Source: Aurantibacter_A sp039941195
GTDB lineage: Bacteria; Bacteroidota; Bacteroidia; Flavobacteriales; Flavobacteriaceae
Direction: 5' to 3'
Assembly: GCF_039941195.1 (NCBI RefSeq)
Contig: NZ_JBDVFA010000085.1
Coordinates: forward strand, 124,001 to 188,000
Length of the DNA: 64,000 bases
Shown here: piece after piece, positions 24,069-32,988 of the stretch
Layout: the number at the start of each line of letters is the position of its first letter
Numbering within the stretch: position 1 is the stretch's first letter
Made by a program: the position numbers and the translations under genes
Notes under the pieces: model-generated
Seen by the model: only the letters and a program-made list of their open reading frames with translations
Database searches by the model: none
What the model was told of the DNA's origin: nothing

Positions 24069-25186
24069 TATTCTTTTTTATTATCTTTTTCTGTGTTTAC
24101 AGAACGTTCTCTTAGTTCCCAGTTTTTACGTGCTAATTGTTGTAAATCGGCTACATTATCGCTCTCATCCATAATTTCGAGTCCTAATAATGTTTCAATA
24201 ACATCTTCTGTAGTTACAATTCCGCTTACCGATCCATATTCATCTACTACTAGAGCTATATTCTCTCTTTTAGCAATGAGCGTATCAAACAATTCTGGTA
24301 TTGGGGTATTTCTATCTGTAATCAGTAAATCGCGTCTGATTTCACCTAAAGGAGTGTCACCGTTTTCATGAACCAATTCTTCTAAAATATTATCTTTTAG
24401 GACATAGCCTGTAATATGGTCTACCTTTTCGTTAAAGACAGGAATTCGCGAAAATCGCATTTTTGGGTTTTCATCAAAATATTCGCGTATACTTTGACCT
24501 TCAGAAGCTATTTTCATTACCGTGCGCGGGGTCATCACATCTTTTACTTTTACTTCGTCAAAACGTAAAAGGTTTTTGATGATAGTAGATTCTGATTGTT
24601 CAAAAACACCTTCTTCATGTGCAATGTCGGCCATGGCACTAAAATCATCTCTACTAAGTACACTGCCGTGATGCCCTTTTCCACCAACTAGTTTGGTAAA
24701 AAGTTGTAGAAGCCATAATAAGCCGGTCCATTTTAAAATCAATACCATTACTTTCAAAGTTTTGGCAGTGAAATTAGCTAGTTGTCTCCAATACGTTGCT
24801 CCAATAGTCTTTGGTATTATCTCAGAAGCTACCAAAATTAAGATGGTCATTATAGTAGATACAACACCAACCATTAAATCTTCCGTAAATTCAATTCCAA
24901 AAAAAGAACGTGTAGAATTACCGTAAAGCTCTACATAGGCAACTTTGGCCTGTACCCCTACTAATATTGCGCCAACAGTATGCGCAATAGTGTTTAGTGT
25001 TAAAATGGCAATTAAAGGTTTGTCAACATCCTTCTTAAGTTCTTCGAGGGTTTCAGCATACGCTTTACCTTCTTTTTTCTTGATGTTAACAAAAGTAGGA
25101 TTGATAGTAAGTAACACTGCTTCTAAAATGGAACAGAGAAAGGAGAAAAAAATAGAAACAATTGCGAAAAAAATCAACAGACCCAT
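24068..25186 (-). CDS. CNNM/CorC-type transporter (HlyC/CorC family)
   Basis: A 372-residue membrane protein. The N-terminal DUF21 domain has about four hydrophobic segments (residues 1 to about 165), followed by a CBS pair (VKDVMTPRTVM, GYVLKDNILEEL, VDEYGSVSGIVTTEDVIETLLG). The family exports or regulates magnesium and similar cations. The C-terminal CorC_HlyC domain is absent or very short. It is the first gene of a pair with ogt. Confidence 0.88.
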   Translation of the reverse strand: MGLLIFFAIVSIFFSFLCSILEAVLLTINPTFVNIKKKEGKAYAETLEELKKDVDKPLIAILTLNTIAHTVGAILVGVQAKVAYVELYGNSTRSFFGIEFTEDLMVGVVSTIMTILILVASEIIPKTIGATYWRQLANFTAKTLKVMVLILKWTGLLWLLQLFTKLVGGKGHHGSVLSRDDFSAMADIAHEEGVFEQSESTIIKNLLRFDEVKVKDVMTPRTVMKIASEGQSIREYFDENPKMRFSRIPVFNEKVDHITGYVLKDNILEELVHENGDTPLGEIRRDLLITDRNTPIPELFDTLIAKRENIALVVDEYGSVSGIVTTEDVIETLLGLEIMDESDNVADLQQLARKNWELRERSVNTEKDNKKE

Positions 25187-25222
25187 ATAGTGGTTTTAAG
25201 GCTCAAATTTACTAAGAAAATA

Positions 25223-26557
25223 CTAATTTAATTTAGTGCGTTCTGCTTCATAAAATACAGAATTCAAAGCAGTTCTGATGTTTAATCGATATATATTTCG
25301 ATGATCACGTGTTGGGTTTACTCGATTTGAAAGAAATATAAAAACCATTTCATTCTTTGGATCTGCCCAAATAAAAGTGCCGGTGAAACCAGAATGTCCA
25401 AAGCTTTCTGCACTGGCCTGTGGCGCAGGGTAAGCATCTTTTAAGTCTTGGTCCGAATTATCTAATAGCGGTTTGTCGAAGCCTAATCCTCGTCTGTTTT
25501 CATTTTCAGGGTATTGTACACGTATAAATTCTTTTATGGTGGCTTCTTCGAGATATCGTTTGCCTTTATAAACTCCATAGTTCATATACATTTGCATCAA
25601 GCGTGCTAAATCTTCGGCAGTTGCAAATAGTCCTGCATTACCTGAAATACCACCCATAAGTGCGGCATTTTCATCGTGAACCCAGTCTCTAGTTAAAGTG
25701 TGCCTAAAAATAGTATCGGTTTCGGTTGGTACAATTTTATTGGGAAACCCTTTTTCTTTAGGATTAAAACCCATTGTAGTATTTCCTAAGGGGTCGTAGA
25801 AATTAGTACGTAAATACTTGGAATATTCCATTCCTGTTAAATTCTCTACTATCTGCGGATACAATAAAAATGTGAGTCCCGAATATTTGTACTTTTTTTC
25901 ATCAGAAACTGTAGATTTATTTATTTCACGATAAATTTTCTTTTTAAATCGATTGCTAATGTATAAGTTTTCGTAGGCATGGCTGTTGTATTTTGAACTA
26001 GGATGATTGCTTACCCAACGCTTTTTAAGCTTGCCATTTTTTTTAATGATTTCATTTAAGAAGATAATATAAGGTGTTAAACCTGCTTGATGTGCTAGTA
26101 CTTCACGAACGGTTAAATCTTTTTTATCAGCTTTTTTTTGCCAAGGCTTCCAATAGGTGCTAAAAGGTTTGTCCAAGTCCAGTTTGCCTTCACCATGTAA
26201 TTTCATTAAGGCCGGTAATGCCGCAGTTACTTTTGTTACGGATGCTAAATCATAAATGTCGTTGAGTGCAACCGGTTGAATACTGTCATAAGTGTGGAAA
26301 CCATAAGCTTGATGAAAAACAATTTTACTGTTTTTAGCTACCAATAATTGTGCTCCAGGAAAAGCTTCTTGTTGAATGCCAAGCGACATAATGGAATCAA
26401 CTTTTTGATAAATATAGGTTGAATCTAAACCTACTTCAGATGGAAGTCCTAGTGTCAGTTCGTCCGATACTCCTATATTTAATGGGGTAGATGCGCCTTC
26501 TTGCGCGTATGTAGTAGTTAATAATAAACCAATTAGTATAAAAATTATTTTATTCAT
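25223..26557 (-). CDS. Secreted serine hydrolase, beta-lactamase class C fold
   Basis: 444 residues with a signal peptide (IIFILIGLLLTTTYAQ). The SxxK motif is SVTK (S106, K109), the Y-x-S/N motif is represented by YKYSGLTF, and HSGFTG takes the KTG position. This is the AmpC-like peptidase/esterase family, not necessarily a true beta-lactamase. Likely substrates are peptidoglycan peptides or esters in the periplasm. It lies between the CNNM gene and hemB, all on the minus strand. Confidence 0.87.
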   Translation of the reverse strand: MNKIIFILIGLLLTTTYAQEGASTPLNIGVSDELTLGLPSEVGLDSTYIYQKVDSIMSLGIQQEAFPGAQLLVAKNSKIVFHQAYGFHTYDSIQPVALNDIYDLASVTKVTAALPALMKLHGEGKLDLDKPFSTYWKPWQKKADKKDLTVREVLAHQAGLTPYIIFLNEIIKKNGKLKKRWVSNHPSSKYNSHAYENLYISNRFKKKIYREINKSTVSDEKKYKYSGLTFLLYPQIVENLTGMEYSKYLRTNFYDPLGNTTMGFNPKEKGFPNKIVPTETDTIFRHTLTRDWVHDENAALMGGISGNAGLFATAEDLARLMQMYMNYGVYKGKRYLEEATIKEFIRVQYPENENRRGLGFDKPLLDNSDQDLKDAYPAPQASAESFGHSGFTGTFIWADPKNEMVFIFLSNRVNPTRDHRNIYRLNIRTALNSVFYEAERTKLN

Positions 26558-26600
26558 CGTAAAGGCATTTCGGTGTTCCTTGTAATTAATTCTCTTTTGC

Positions 26601-27590
26601 CTACCCTATCAATCTCACTACATCTTTAGCAAAATAACTGGCAATGATGCTAGCACCTGCCCTTTTAATTGCCAACACTTGTTCCATCATTACGGCATCG
26701 TGATCTAACCATCCTTTTTCAGCTGCCGCTTTTAGCATAGCATACTCTCCTGAGACTTGATATACAGCTACGGGCACATCAAAAGTGTTTTTTATATCGC
26801 GCACAATATCTAAATAACAAAGTCCGGGTTTTACCATAACTATATCGGCACCTTCTTCAACATCCATGCGAGTTTCGCGAATCGCTTCTTCACGATTAGC
26901 AAAATCCATCTGGTAGGTTTTCTTATCTTTTGGAATATCAACTAAATCTACAGGAGCAGAATCTAATGCATCACGAAAAGGGCCATAAAATGCACTAGCA
27001 TATTTCGCACTATAGCTCATAATTCCAGTGTCTACAAGCCCTTCGTTTTCTAAAGATTCTCTAATTATTTGAATGCGGCCATCCATCATATCACTTGGTG
27101 CAACAACATCTGCACCTGCAAGGGCATGAGAAACACTCATTTTTGCTAAGAATTCTGCGGATTCATCGTTTAGAATTTTGCCATTTTCAATAATTCCATC
27201 ATGTCCATATATTGAATATGGATCTAGGGCTACATCCGTCATTACTAGCATATCTGGACAAGCATTTTTAACCGTTTTAATAGCCAATTGCATTAATCCA
27301 TTAGCATTTAAGGCTTCTTTTCCAAAATTGTCTTTTAGATTGTCGGGAACTTTTACAAAAAGTAGAACTGCGCACAGTCCCATATTCCATAGTTCTTTTA
27401 CTTCTTTTTCTAGATTATCTAGACTCAAACGATAATAGTCCGGCATTGAGGCGATTTCTTCGCGAACGCCTTTACCTTCTACTACAAAAAGGGGCACTAA
27501 AAAATCATTGGGAGTTATTACAGTTTCACGTACTAGATTGCGGATAGCTTCGTTACTTCTTAGTCTGCGGTTTCTTCTTAAAGGATACAT
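26601..27590 (-). CDS. hemB: Porphobilinogen synthase (5-aminolevulinate dehydratase)
   Basis: A 329-residue enzyme joining two aminolevulinate molecules to porphobilinogen. The Schiff-base lysines lie in SYSAKYASAFYGPFRDA and VMVKPGLCYLD. The metal segment reads DVALDPYSIYGHDG, so the three cysteines of the zinc form are missing and a magnesium-type enzyme is expected. It is divergent from the helicase gene and apart from the main hem operon. Confidence 0.95.
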   Translation of the reverse strand: MYPLRRNRRLRSNEAIRNLVRETVITPNDFLVPLFVVEGKGVREEIASMPDYYRLSLDNLEKEVKELWNMGLCAVLLFVKVPDNLKDNFGKEALNANGLMQLAIKTVKNACPDMLVMTDVALDPYSIYGHDGIIENGKILNDESAEFLAKMSVSHALAGADVVAPSDMMDGRIQIIRESLENEGLVDTGIMSYSAKYASAFYGPFRDALDSAPVDLVDIPKDKKTYQMDFANREEAIRETRMDVEEGADIVMVKPGLCYLDIVRDIKNTFDVPVAVYQVSGEYAMLKAAAEKGWLDHDAVMMEQVLAIKRAGASIIASYFAKDVVRLIG

Positions 27591-27657
27591 TAATAGACCT
27601 GTTTTTAGAAGCCCTAAGGTACTTATTATCCTTTTAAATTGCGAAAACCTTTAACTC

Positions 27658-30297
27658 TTGATTGAACTTTCTAAAAAATTAGAATTTAAATTTACTTGGC
27701 GTAGCTATCAAGAACGATTTCTGAAGAATTTTGAAAGTCATTTGGAGGATAATCATTTGCATTTAGTCGCTCCACCTGGATCTGGTAAGACTATTTTGGG
27801 TCTTGAGATGTTGCGTAGAGTTAATAAAAGGTGTTTGGTGTTAGCTCCTAATCTAACCATAAGAAATCAATGGAAAAGTAGGCTTGAGTCTTTTTTTATT
27901 AAGGATAAAGGATTTGATGACTATACCATGGATATAAAACATCCAGCTATTCTAACCTTTTCAACCTATCAATCTTTACATGCTTTAAATAAATCGTTAG
28001 TAGAGAAAGGTAAATCACTAGCTGATTTTATTCATAAAAATGGAATTAATACAATTGTATTAGACGAAGCACATCATTTAAAAAACGAGTGGTGGAAATG
28101 CTTAATTGCCTTAAAGCAAATTGAAGGCCTTACAATAATTTCATTAACAGCAACTCCACCTTACGATAGCACAAACCATGAATTAAATAAATATTTTGAG
28201 CTTTGTGGACCTTTAGATGATGAAATTGCGGTGCCCGATTTAATCAAAAATGAAGATTTATGTCCACATCAAGATTTTGTGTATTTTTCAAAACCAGATG
28301 AAATTAAAATAAAATATAATGTTTCTTATCGGGAGCAAATAATTGATTTTAATAATAAGTTGCTTTCAAATACGACTTTTAACGAACTATTATTAACGTT
28401 GCCAATTTATGCAAATTCAGAAAACCAACTCGAAGCCATTTATGACAATCCAAAATTTTTTTCTTCGATATTAATATTTCTAAATGCCGCGGGACATCAA
28501 ATAGAGAATGAAAAGTTGGAATTTCTCGGATTCAAAAGTAAAGAAGTGGAGTTTCCTAACCTGACATACGAGTGGTTAGAGGTTTTATTACAAGAACTTA
28601 TTGTTGCACAACGAGAATCTTTACTAGTATATGAAGAGTTGCTACACACAATTGAAAAGGAGCTTGCAAAAATTGGTGTTTTCGAGAAGAAGAAAGTCAA
28701 TTTTATAGGGGATGAACAATTGTATCGAACGTTGGCAAATAGTCCTTCTAAGTTAAAAAGTATCTCTGATATTATTATTGCCGAAAGTGAAAATCTTGGG
28801 ACAGATATTAAAGCGGTGGTGTTAACAGATTTTATTCGTAAAGAGTATTTGGATTTCGAAGGTAGCGATACTGGTAAATTAAATAAATTAGGTGTTGTTT
28901 CTATTTTTCAATATTTAAGAACAACTCATAGTTGGAAAAAGGATATTGCTGTATTAACAGGGTCTTTGGTGATATTGCATAAAGATGCAGCAGCCAAGTT
29001 TAAAAGTAAATTTAGCGATGCACAATTTAATGTAACACCAATGGCTACGGATAATGAATTTGTGGTTGTTAATTCATTTGGGAAAGCAAAAAGTGCTATA
29101 GTAGGGCGAGTTACGGAGTTATTTCAAAACGGGGTAATTAAAATACTTATTGGTACAAAATCCCTTTTGGGGGAAGGTTGGGATGCGCCGGCAATAAACA
29201 CTTTGATTCTCGCATCGTATGTTGGTTCGTTTGTTTCATCTAATCAAATGAGGGGGCGCGCCATTAGAATCAATCCGAAAAATTCTGACAAAACTGGAAA
29301 TATTTGGCATTTAGCTTGCTTAGATCCAACTACTGAAAATGGAGGAAAAGATTTTGAAAAGTTACAAAGAAGATTTGAAGCTTTTTCGGGTGTTTCTGTG
29401 TCAGGGGATGCATATATTGAGAATGGTTTAGATAGACTTAAGCTGCCGGAGATTTTTTCTGTGGAGACTAGTTTGGAAGAGTTGAATATAAAATCTGTAC
29501 AGATAGCTTCAGAAAGAAAATTTTTAAAGTCACGTTGGTTTAAGGCTATTTCTATAGGCGATGTTTTAGTTAGAGAAGTAAAGATTCCATACATAGATAA
29601 GATACCATTTGAAGAGGTCCGCAAATTAAGATGGGGAAATGCATCGCGATTTATGTTTTTGGAAGTGGTCGTAGGTGCAGGACTTTTTTTTCCAGAATTT
29701 TTAGCTAAAAATCTAGGCACTTTATTAAGTCAGGGTGTTTTCAAATTTTTATATGCTTTTTTAGCTGCCGTCTTTGTTGGGTTTGCGCCAAAAACGTACA
29801 AAGCGATTAAACTTTACTTTTTATTTGGGAATACCTATAAAAAAACTAAAAAGATAGGAGCAGCTTTACTCGCTGCAATGGTTAAAACAAAAGCATTGCG
29901 TTCATCTATTTATGATGTTGATGTAATTGCAGAACAACAAGCGAATGGAACTTTTGTTTGTTATTTACAAGGTGCGACTAATGCTGAAAGTGAAATGTTT
30001 GTGAATTTATTGGCTGAAATATTAGCACCTGTTGAGAATCCAAGGTATTTGTTGGTTTATAGGCATTGGATAAAACGACATTGGGGACTTCGCACTTATT
30101 ATGTGGTGCCACAAATTTATGGGCGAAGAAAAGAAGATGCGGAGTTATTTCATAAGTCTTGGAAAGAACATGTAGATTCTTCTAAACTATTATATACCCG
30201 TTCCGAGGAAGGTAGAAAGTCCTTATTAAAAGCTAGGCTTTCTCATATTTTATATCAGTTTAAAGAAGTGTCTCAAAAAGCAATTACTTGGAAATAA
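27658..30297 (+). CDS. SF2 helicase with a predicted membrane hairpin
   Basis: An 879-residue protein starting at a TTG; later ATG codons would remove the helicase N terminus. Residues 1 to about 580 form an SF2 core: APPGSGKT (38-45), VLDEAHH (134-140), LTATPP (163-168), GEGWDAP (505-511) and QMRGRAIR (530-537). A long insert of about 220 residues separates the two RecA lobes. Two hydrophobic segments follow (about 665-682 and 694-711), then a basic C-terminal domain of about 170 residues that I do not recognise. The layout suggests a nucleic-acid translocase held at the inner membrane. Its function is unknown. Confidence 0.8.
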   Translation: MIELSKKLEFKFTWRSYQERFLKNFESHLEDNHLHLVAPPGSGKTILGLEMLRRVNKRCLVLAPNLTIRNQWKSRLESFFIKDKGFDDYTMDIKHPAILTFSTYQSLHALNKSLVEKGKSLADFIHKNGINTIVLDEAHHLKNEWWKCLIALKQIEGLTIISLTATPPYDSTNHELNKYFELCGPLDDEIAVPDLIKNEDLCPHQDFVYFSKPDEIKIKYNVSYREQIIDFNNKLLSNTTFNELLLTLPIYANSENQLEAIYDNPKFFSSILIFLNAAGHQIENEKLEFLGFKSKEVEFPNLTYEWLEVLLQELIVAQRESLLVYEELLHTIEKELAKIGVFEKKKVNFIGDEQLYRTLANSPSKLKSISDIIIAESENLGTDIKAVVLTDFIRKEYLDFEGSDTGKLNKLGVVSIFQYLRTTHSWKKDIAVLTGSLVILHKDAAAKFKSKFSDAQFNVTPMATDNEFVVVNSFGKAKSAIVGRVTELFQNGVIKILIGTKSLLGEGWDAPAINTLILASYVGSFVSSNQMRGRAIRINPKNSDKTGNIWHLACLDPTTENGGKDFEKLQRRFEAFSGVSVSGDAYIENGLDRLKLPEIFSVETSLEELNIKSVQIASERKFLKSRWFKAISIGDVLVREVKIPYIDKIPFEEVRKLRWGNASRFMFLEVVVGAGLFFPEFLAKNLGTLLSQGVFKFLYAFLAAVFVGFAPKTYKAIKLYFLFGNTYKKTKKIGAALLAAMVKTKALRSSIYDVDVIAEQQANGTFVCYLQGATNAESEMFVNLLAEILAPVENPRYLLVYRHWIKRHWGLRTYYVVPQIYGRRKEDAELFHKSWKEHVDSSKLLYTRSEEGRKSLLKARLSHILYQFKEVSQKAITWK

Positions 30298-30303
30298 AAC
30301 TAC

Positions 30304-30936
30304 TTATTGCATACTGCTATCTGCTGTTGAATTATTTTCCATCTCATTCTGGCATTCAATAATCTCTTCTAATGCTCGCCCAAGATTTTGGGTAGACCAG
30401 AGTCCTGTATCCTTTTTTAATTTTTTGGCGTTTTGGTCGCTATCAATATATTTTCGAATAGAAGTAATAAGTGGATCATCAAGCGATTCAATTTTTAATA
30501 TTGATTGCCCTCCAGGAATACTATAATCATCTTCGTAATCGTAACAAAAGACCAATACACGGTCACCGGTTTGTAATCCAGATTCACTAAAACAATCCGA
30601 TTTAAAGAACTTTTGGGTGGAATATGTATTTCTGCCAATTTCCTTGATTTTATAGACTTTGTCAATTGCTACAATTCCGTTTTGCGAGGTGTATAATGGT
30701 CCAGCATCTTCTGTGGTATCTTCTATTTGTTTAACAATACCAGTAAAAACAAGAGAGAGTTCTTCACCGCAATTGCCAATAAAAGGCCCAGATTCTGGCC
30801 ACCAATAGGTATAGCCAACATTTAAAGTATCTGGGGTAAAGATAACTTCTATTTCACTTTTACCTTTTTTCGACTGACATCCTATTAAGAGAAAGCCGAA
30901 GAGCGTAAGTGCTAAAACGCTTTTAAATAATTTCAT
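30304..30936 (-). CDS. Lipoprotein of unknown function in the ychJ operon
   Basis: About 210 residues from the ATG at 30936, which gives the lipoprotein signal MKLFKSVLALTLFGFLLIGC; the frame extends eight codons further but without a signal. The start overlaps the stop of ychJ (ATGA). Four cysteines besides the lipid site and a part with TGDRVLVFCYDYEDDY are visible. The latter resembles tissue-inhibitor-of-metalloproteinase or OB-like lipoproteins, but the match is weak. Confidence 0.7.
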   Translation of the reverse strand: MKLFKSVLALTLFGFLLIGCQSKKGKSEIEVIFTPDTLNVGYTYWWPESGPFIGNCGEELSLVFTGIVKQIEDTTEDAGPLYTSQNGIVAIDKVYKIKEIGRNTYSTQKFFKSDCFSESGLQTGDRVLVFCYDYEDDYSIPGGQSILKIESLDDPLITSIRKYIDSDQNAKKLKKDTGLWSTQNLGRALEEIIECQNEMENNSTADSSMQ

Positions 30937-31328
30937 GTTGCTAAACCTAAATATGTCCAATGCTTATTTTCTTTTTTAAAAGCTGATTTTTCATGAATTA
31001 CCTCCAATTTTCCATGCTCATAGTAATAGGCATCGAAAGTTACTGTGCCTTCATCATCTTCTTTATTGCCTTCGAATTTTGCTGTTACTTCAAGTTTAAC
31101 CCAAGTTACCGATTTCGCCCAGTTTACAATTGCTTTTTTATCTTTTAGTGGTCTTGTTGATGAATGATGACTTTTCATTAAATAGTTGCCATCCGCCAAT
31201 ACAAAAGCTGAATATCTAGAACGCATTAATTGTTCTGCTGTGGATGCATTATTAATATTTGCGTGAACTTTACCACAACAATTTGTATAATCATTTGGTA
31301 GGCCACAATAGCATTTAGTAGTATTCAA
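30933..31328 (-). CDS. ychJ: YchJ family protein with SEC-C-type zinc motif
   Basis: 131 residues. The N terminus has CYCGLPNDYTNCCG, the SEC-C-like zinc-binding cysteines, followed by the YchJ core AEQLMRSRYSAFVLADGNYL. The fold of the rest is NTF2-like. The start is a TTG (31326-31328) that overlaps the TGA of the small gene upstream, and the end overlaps the next start, so three genes form a tightly coupled operon. The biochemical role is unknown. Confidence 0.87.
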   Translation of the reverse strand: MNTTKCYCGLPNDYTNCCGKVHANINNASTAEQLMRSRYSAFVLADGNYLMKSHHSSTRPLKDKKAIVNWAKSVTWVKLEVTAKFEGNKEDDEGTVTFDAYYYEHGKLEVIHEKSAFKKENKHWTYLGLAT

Positions 31329-31483
31329 AAATTTTCGTTTTTAGAAGTCTTCATTTTAGAAATCTCTTTCAGTCGTTCTTTACGGGTCTCTTGTTCCTTT
31401 TTTAGCTTTGCCTTTTTCCTATTTAACAGCTTGGTGTGCTTTGCTTTATTGACGGTGTTTTTTGCTTTTCCTTTTTTAGCCAT
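31325..31483 (-). CDS. Small highly basic protein, first gene of the ychJ operon
   Basis: 52 residues beginning MAKKGKAKNTVNKAKHTKLL and ending in SKNENF. About a third of the residues are lysine or arginine, and the middle is a long charged helix (KKAKLKKEQETRKERLKE). Its TGA overlaps the TTG start of ychJ, so translation is coupled. The start is the only ATG near the 5' end. A nucleic-acid or ribosome-binding role is plausible from charge alone; the family is not known to me. Confidence 0.65.
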   Translation of the reverse strand: MAKKGKAKNTVNKAKHTKLLNRKKAKLKKEQETRKERLKEISKMKTSKNENF

Positions 31484-31516
31484 ATTGTTGTCTATTTTCC
31501 GTCAACTTTTATTTTA

Positions 31517-32419
31517 TTACACCCAATCTTTAGGATTCTGAAGAATTTCAACCAATCGAGCTTCTTCACTATCTATTTCGGGTTGATAATTATAACGCCA
31601 TTGCACATGAGACGGTAGGCTCATTAAAATACTTTCAATGCGCCCATTAGTTTTAAGTCCGAACAATGTTCCTTTATCATGCACCAGGTTGAATTCAACA
31701 TATCGACCACGTCTAATTTCTTGCCAATCGCGCTGTTCAGGAGTGTAAGCTAATGCTTTTCTTTTTTCAACGATAGGTGCATAAGCTTCTAAAAAACTGT
31801 CGCCTACTTCGGTGACAAAATCGAACCAGTTTTGCATTGACATTTCGTCAGTTGCTTTACAATAGTCAAAAAACAGTCCGCCTATACCTCGGCCTTCATT
31901 TCTGTGTGCATTATAAAAATATTCATCACATCTCTTTTTGTAGGTAGGATAGAAATTAGCATTGTGTGCGTCACATGCTTTTTTACAAACCGAATGAAAA
32001 TGTGCGGCGTCTTCATTAAAAAGGTAATATGGGGTTAAATCTTGTCCACCTCCAAACCATTGATCCACAATTTTTCCATGTTTATCATACATTTCAAAAT
32101 AGCGCCAATTAGCATGAACAGTCGGCACCATTGGGTTTTTTGGATGAATTACTAAGCTCAGTCCGCAAGCAAAAAAATCTGCATCTTTAACACCAAAATA
32201 ATTCTGCATACTTTCTGGTAAAGCACCATGAACAGCAGAAATATTTACACCACCTTTTTCAAATACGGCACCGTTTTCTATAACTCTGGAATGACCACCG
32301 CCACCTTCGGCGCGTGTCCATTTATCTTCTTTAAATTTTGCTTGCCCGTCAATTTCTTCAAGTTTGGAAGTAATTTTATTTTGCAATTGTTGTATGTATG
32401 CGTAGAATTTATCTTTCAT
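31517..32419 (-). CDS. hemF: Aerobic coproporphyrinogen III oxidase
   Basis: A 300-residue oxygen-dependent enzyme making protoporphyrinogen IX from coproporphyrinogen III. It carries the HemF signatures HPKNPMVPTVHANWRYFE, WFGGGQDLTPYY and RNEGRGIGGLFFD. Length and motifs are normal. The end of the GNAT gene overlaps its start by four bases, so it belongs to the hemA-C-E-F transcript. Confidence 0.96.
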   Translation of the reverse strand: MKDKFYAYIQQLQNKITSKLEEIDGQAKFKEDKWTRAEGGGGHSRVIENGAVFEKGGVNISAVHGALPESMQNYFGVKDADFFACGLSLVIHPKNPMVPTVHANWRYFEMYDKHGKIVDQWFGGGQDLTPYYLFNEDAAHFHSVCKKACDAHNANFYPTYKKRCDEYFYNAHRNEGRGIGGLFFDYCKATDEMSMQNWFDFVTEVGDSFLEAYAPIVEKRKALAYTPEQRDWQEIRRGRYVEFNLVHDKGTLFGLKTNGRIESILMSLPSHVQWRYNYQPEIDSEEARLVEILQNPKDWV

Positions 32420-32949
32420 TTATATAATTCATAAAGTTCCATGTCTAATGGGGCTTCGTTAGGTGGTTTATGTTCTTTTTCTAAAGTTTGCTTCCAAATA
32501 TAGCCACATTTTTTAGCCACTTTAATGCTTGCACTGTTCGATTTGTGAACTATTATTTGAAGGGAAGAGAGCCCTAAGTTCTTAAATGCATAGTTTGAAA
32601 GATATTGAACAGCTTCTGTTGTAATACCTTGGCCAGTGTATTGATAATCGATACAGTATGCAAGTTCTGCCTGTTTTTTAACCCAATCCAATTCTTTTAT
32701 ATAAATAAGGCCGATTAGTTTACTTTCACTAATCGACTTTAAAACGAAAAGAAATTCTTCCTTTTTATTGAATTCTTTGACTTTTTTCTCAACAAAATAT
32801 TTCGATAAATCAGGAGTGAGATTTTGTTCAAGTGTTAAAGGGAAATAACGTTTAAAGCGTTCTGCATTTACAATCATTAAATCACAAATACGCCAAGCAT
32901 ATTTTTCCTTAATGCTATCGATGCCGTATTTTTCGAACGTAACAATCAC
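32416..32949 (-). CDS. GNAT acetyltransferase, RimJ/RimL-like
   Basis: A 177-residue N-acetyltransferase. The acetyl-CoA part reads YCIDYQYTGQGITTEAVQYL, followed by ASIKVAKKCGY, the RimJ/RimL pattern. It lies inside the heme operon between hemE and hemF. Family members acetylate N termini or small amines; nothing in the sequence ties it to porphyrins, so its place may be historical. Confidence 0.85.
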   Translation of the reverse strand: MIVTFEKYGIDSIKEKYAWRICDLMIVNAERFKRYFPLTLEQNLTPDLSKYFVEKKVKEFNKKEEFLFVLKSISESKLIGLIYIKELDWVKKQAELAYCIDYQYTGQGITTEAVQYLSNYAFKNLGLSSLQIIVHKSNSASIKVAKKCGYIWKQTLEKEHKPPNEAPLDMELYELYK

Positions 32950-32988
32950 TTTGATATAATTTTATACCTTAAAGTATTTTATCAATAT

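Noticed and set aside
25223..26557. Antibiotic-resistance beta-lactamase
   Set aside because: The class C-like fold is shared with many esterases and peptidases, and the KTG box is replaced by HSG; resistance cannot be claimed.
29244..29720. 158-codon minus-strand frame
   Set aside because: It is antisense to the conserved C-terminal part of the helicase core and has a composition typical of shadow frames.
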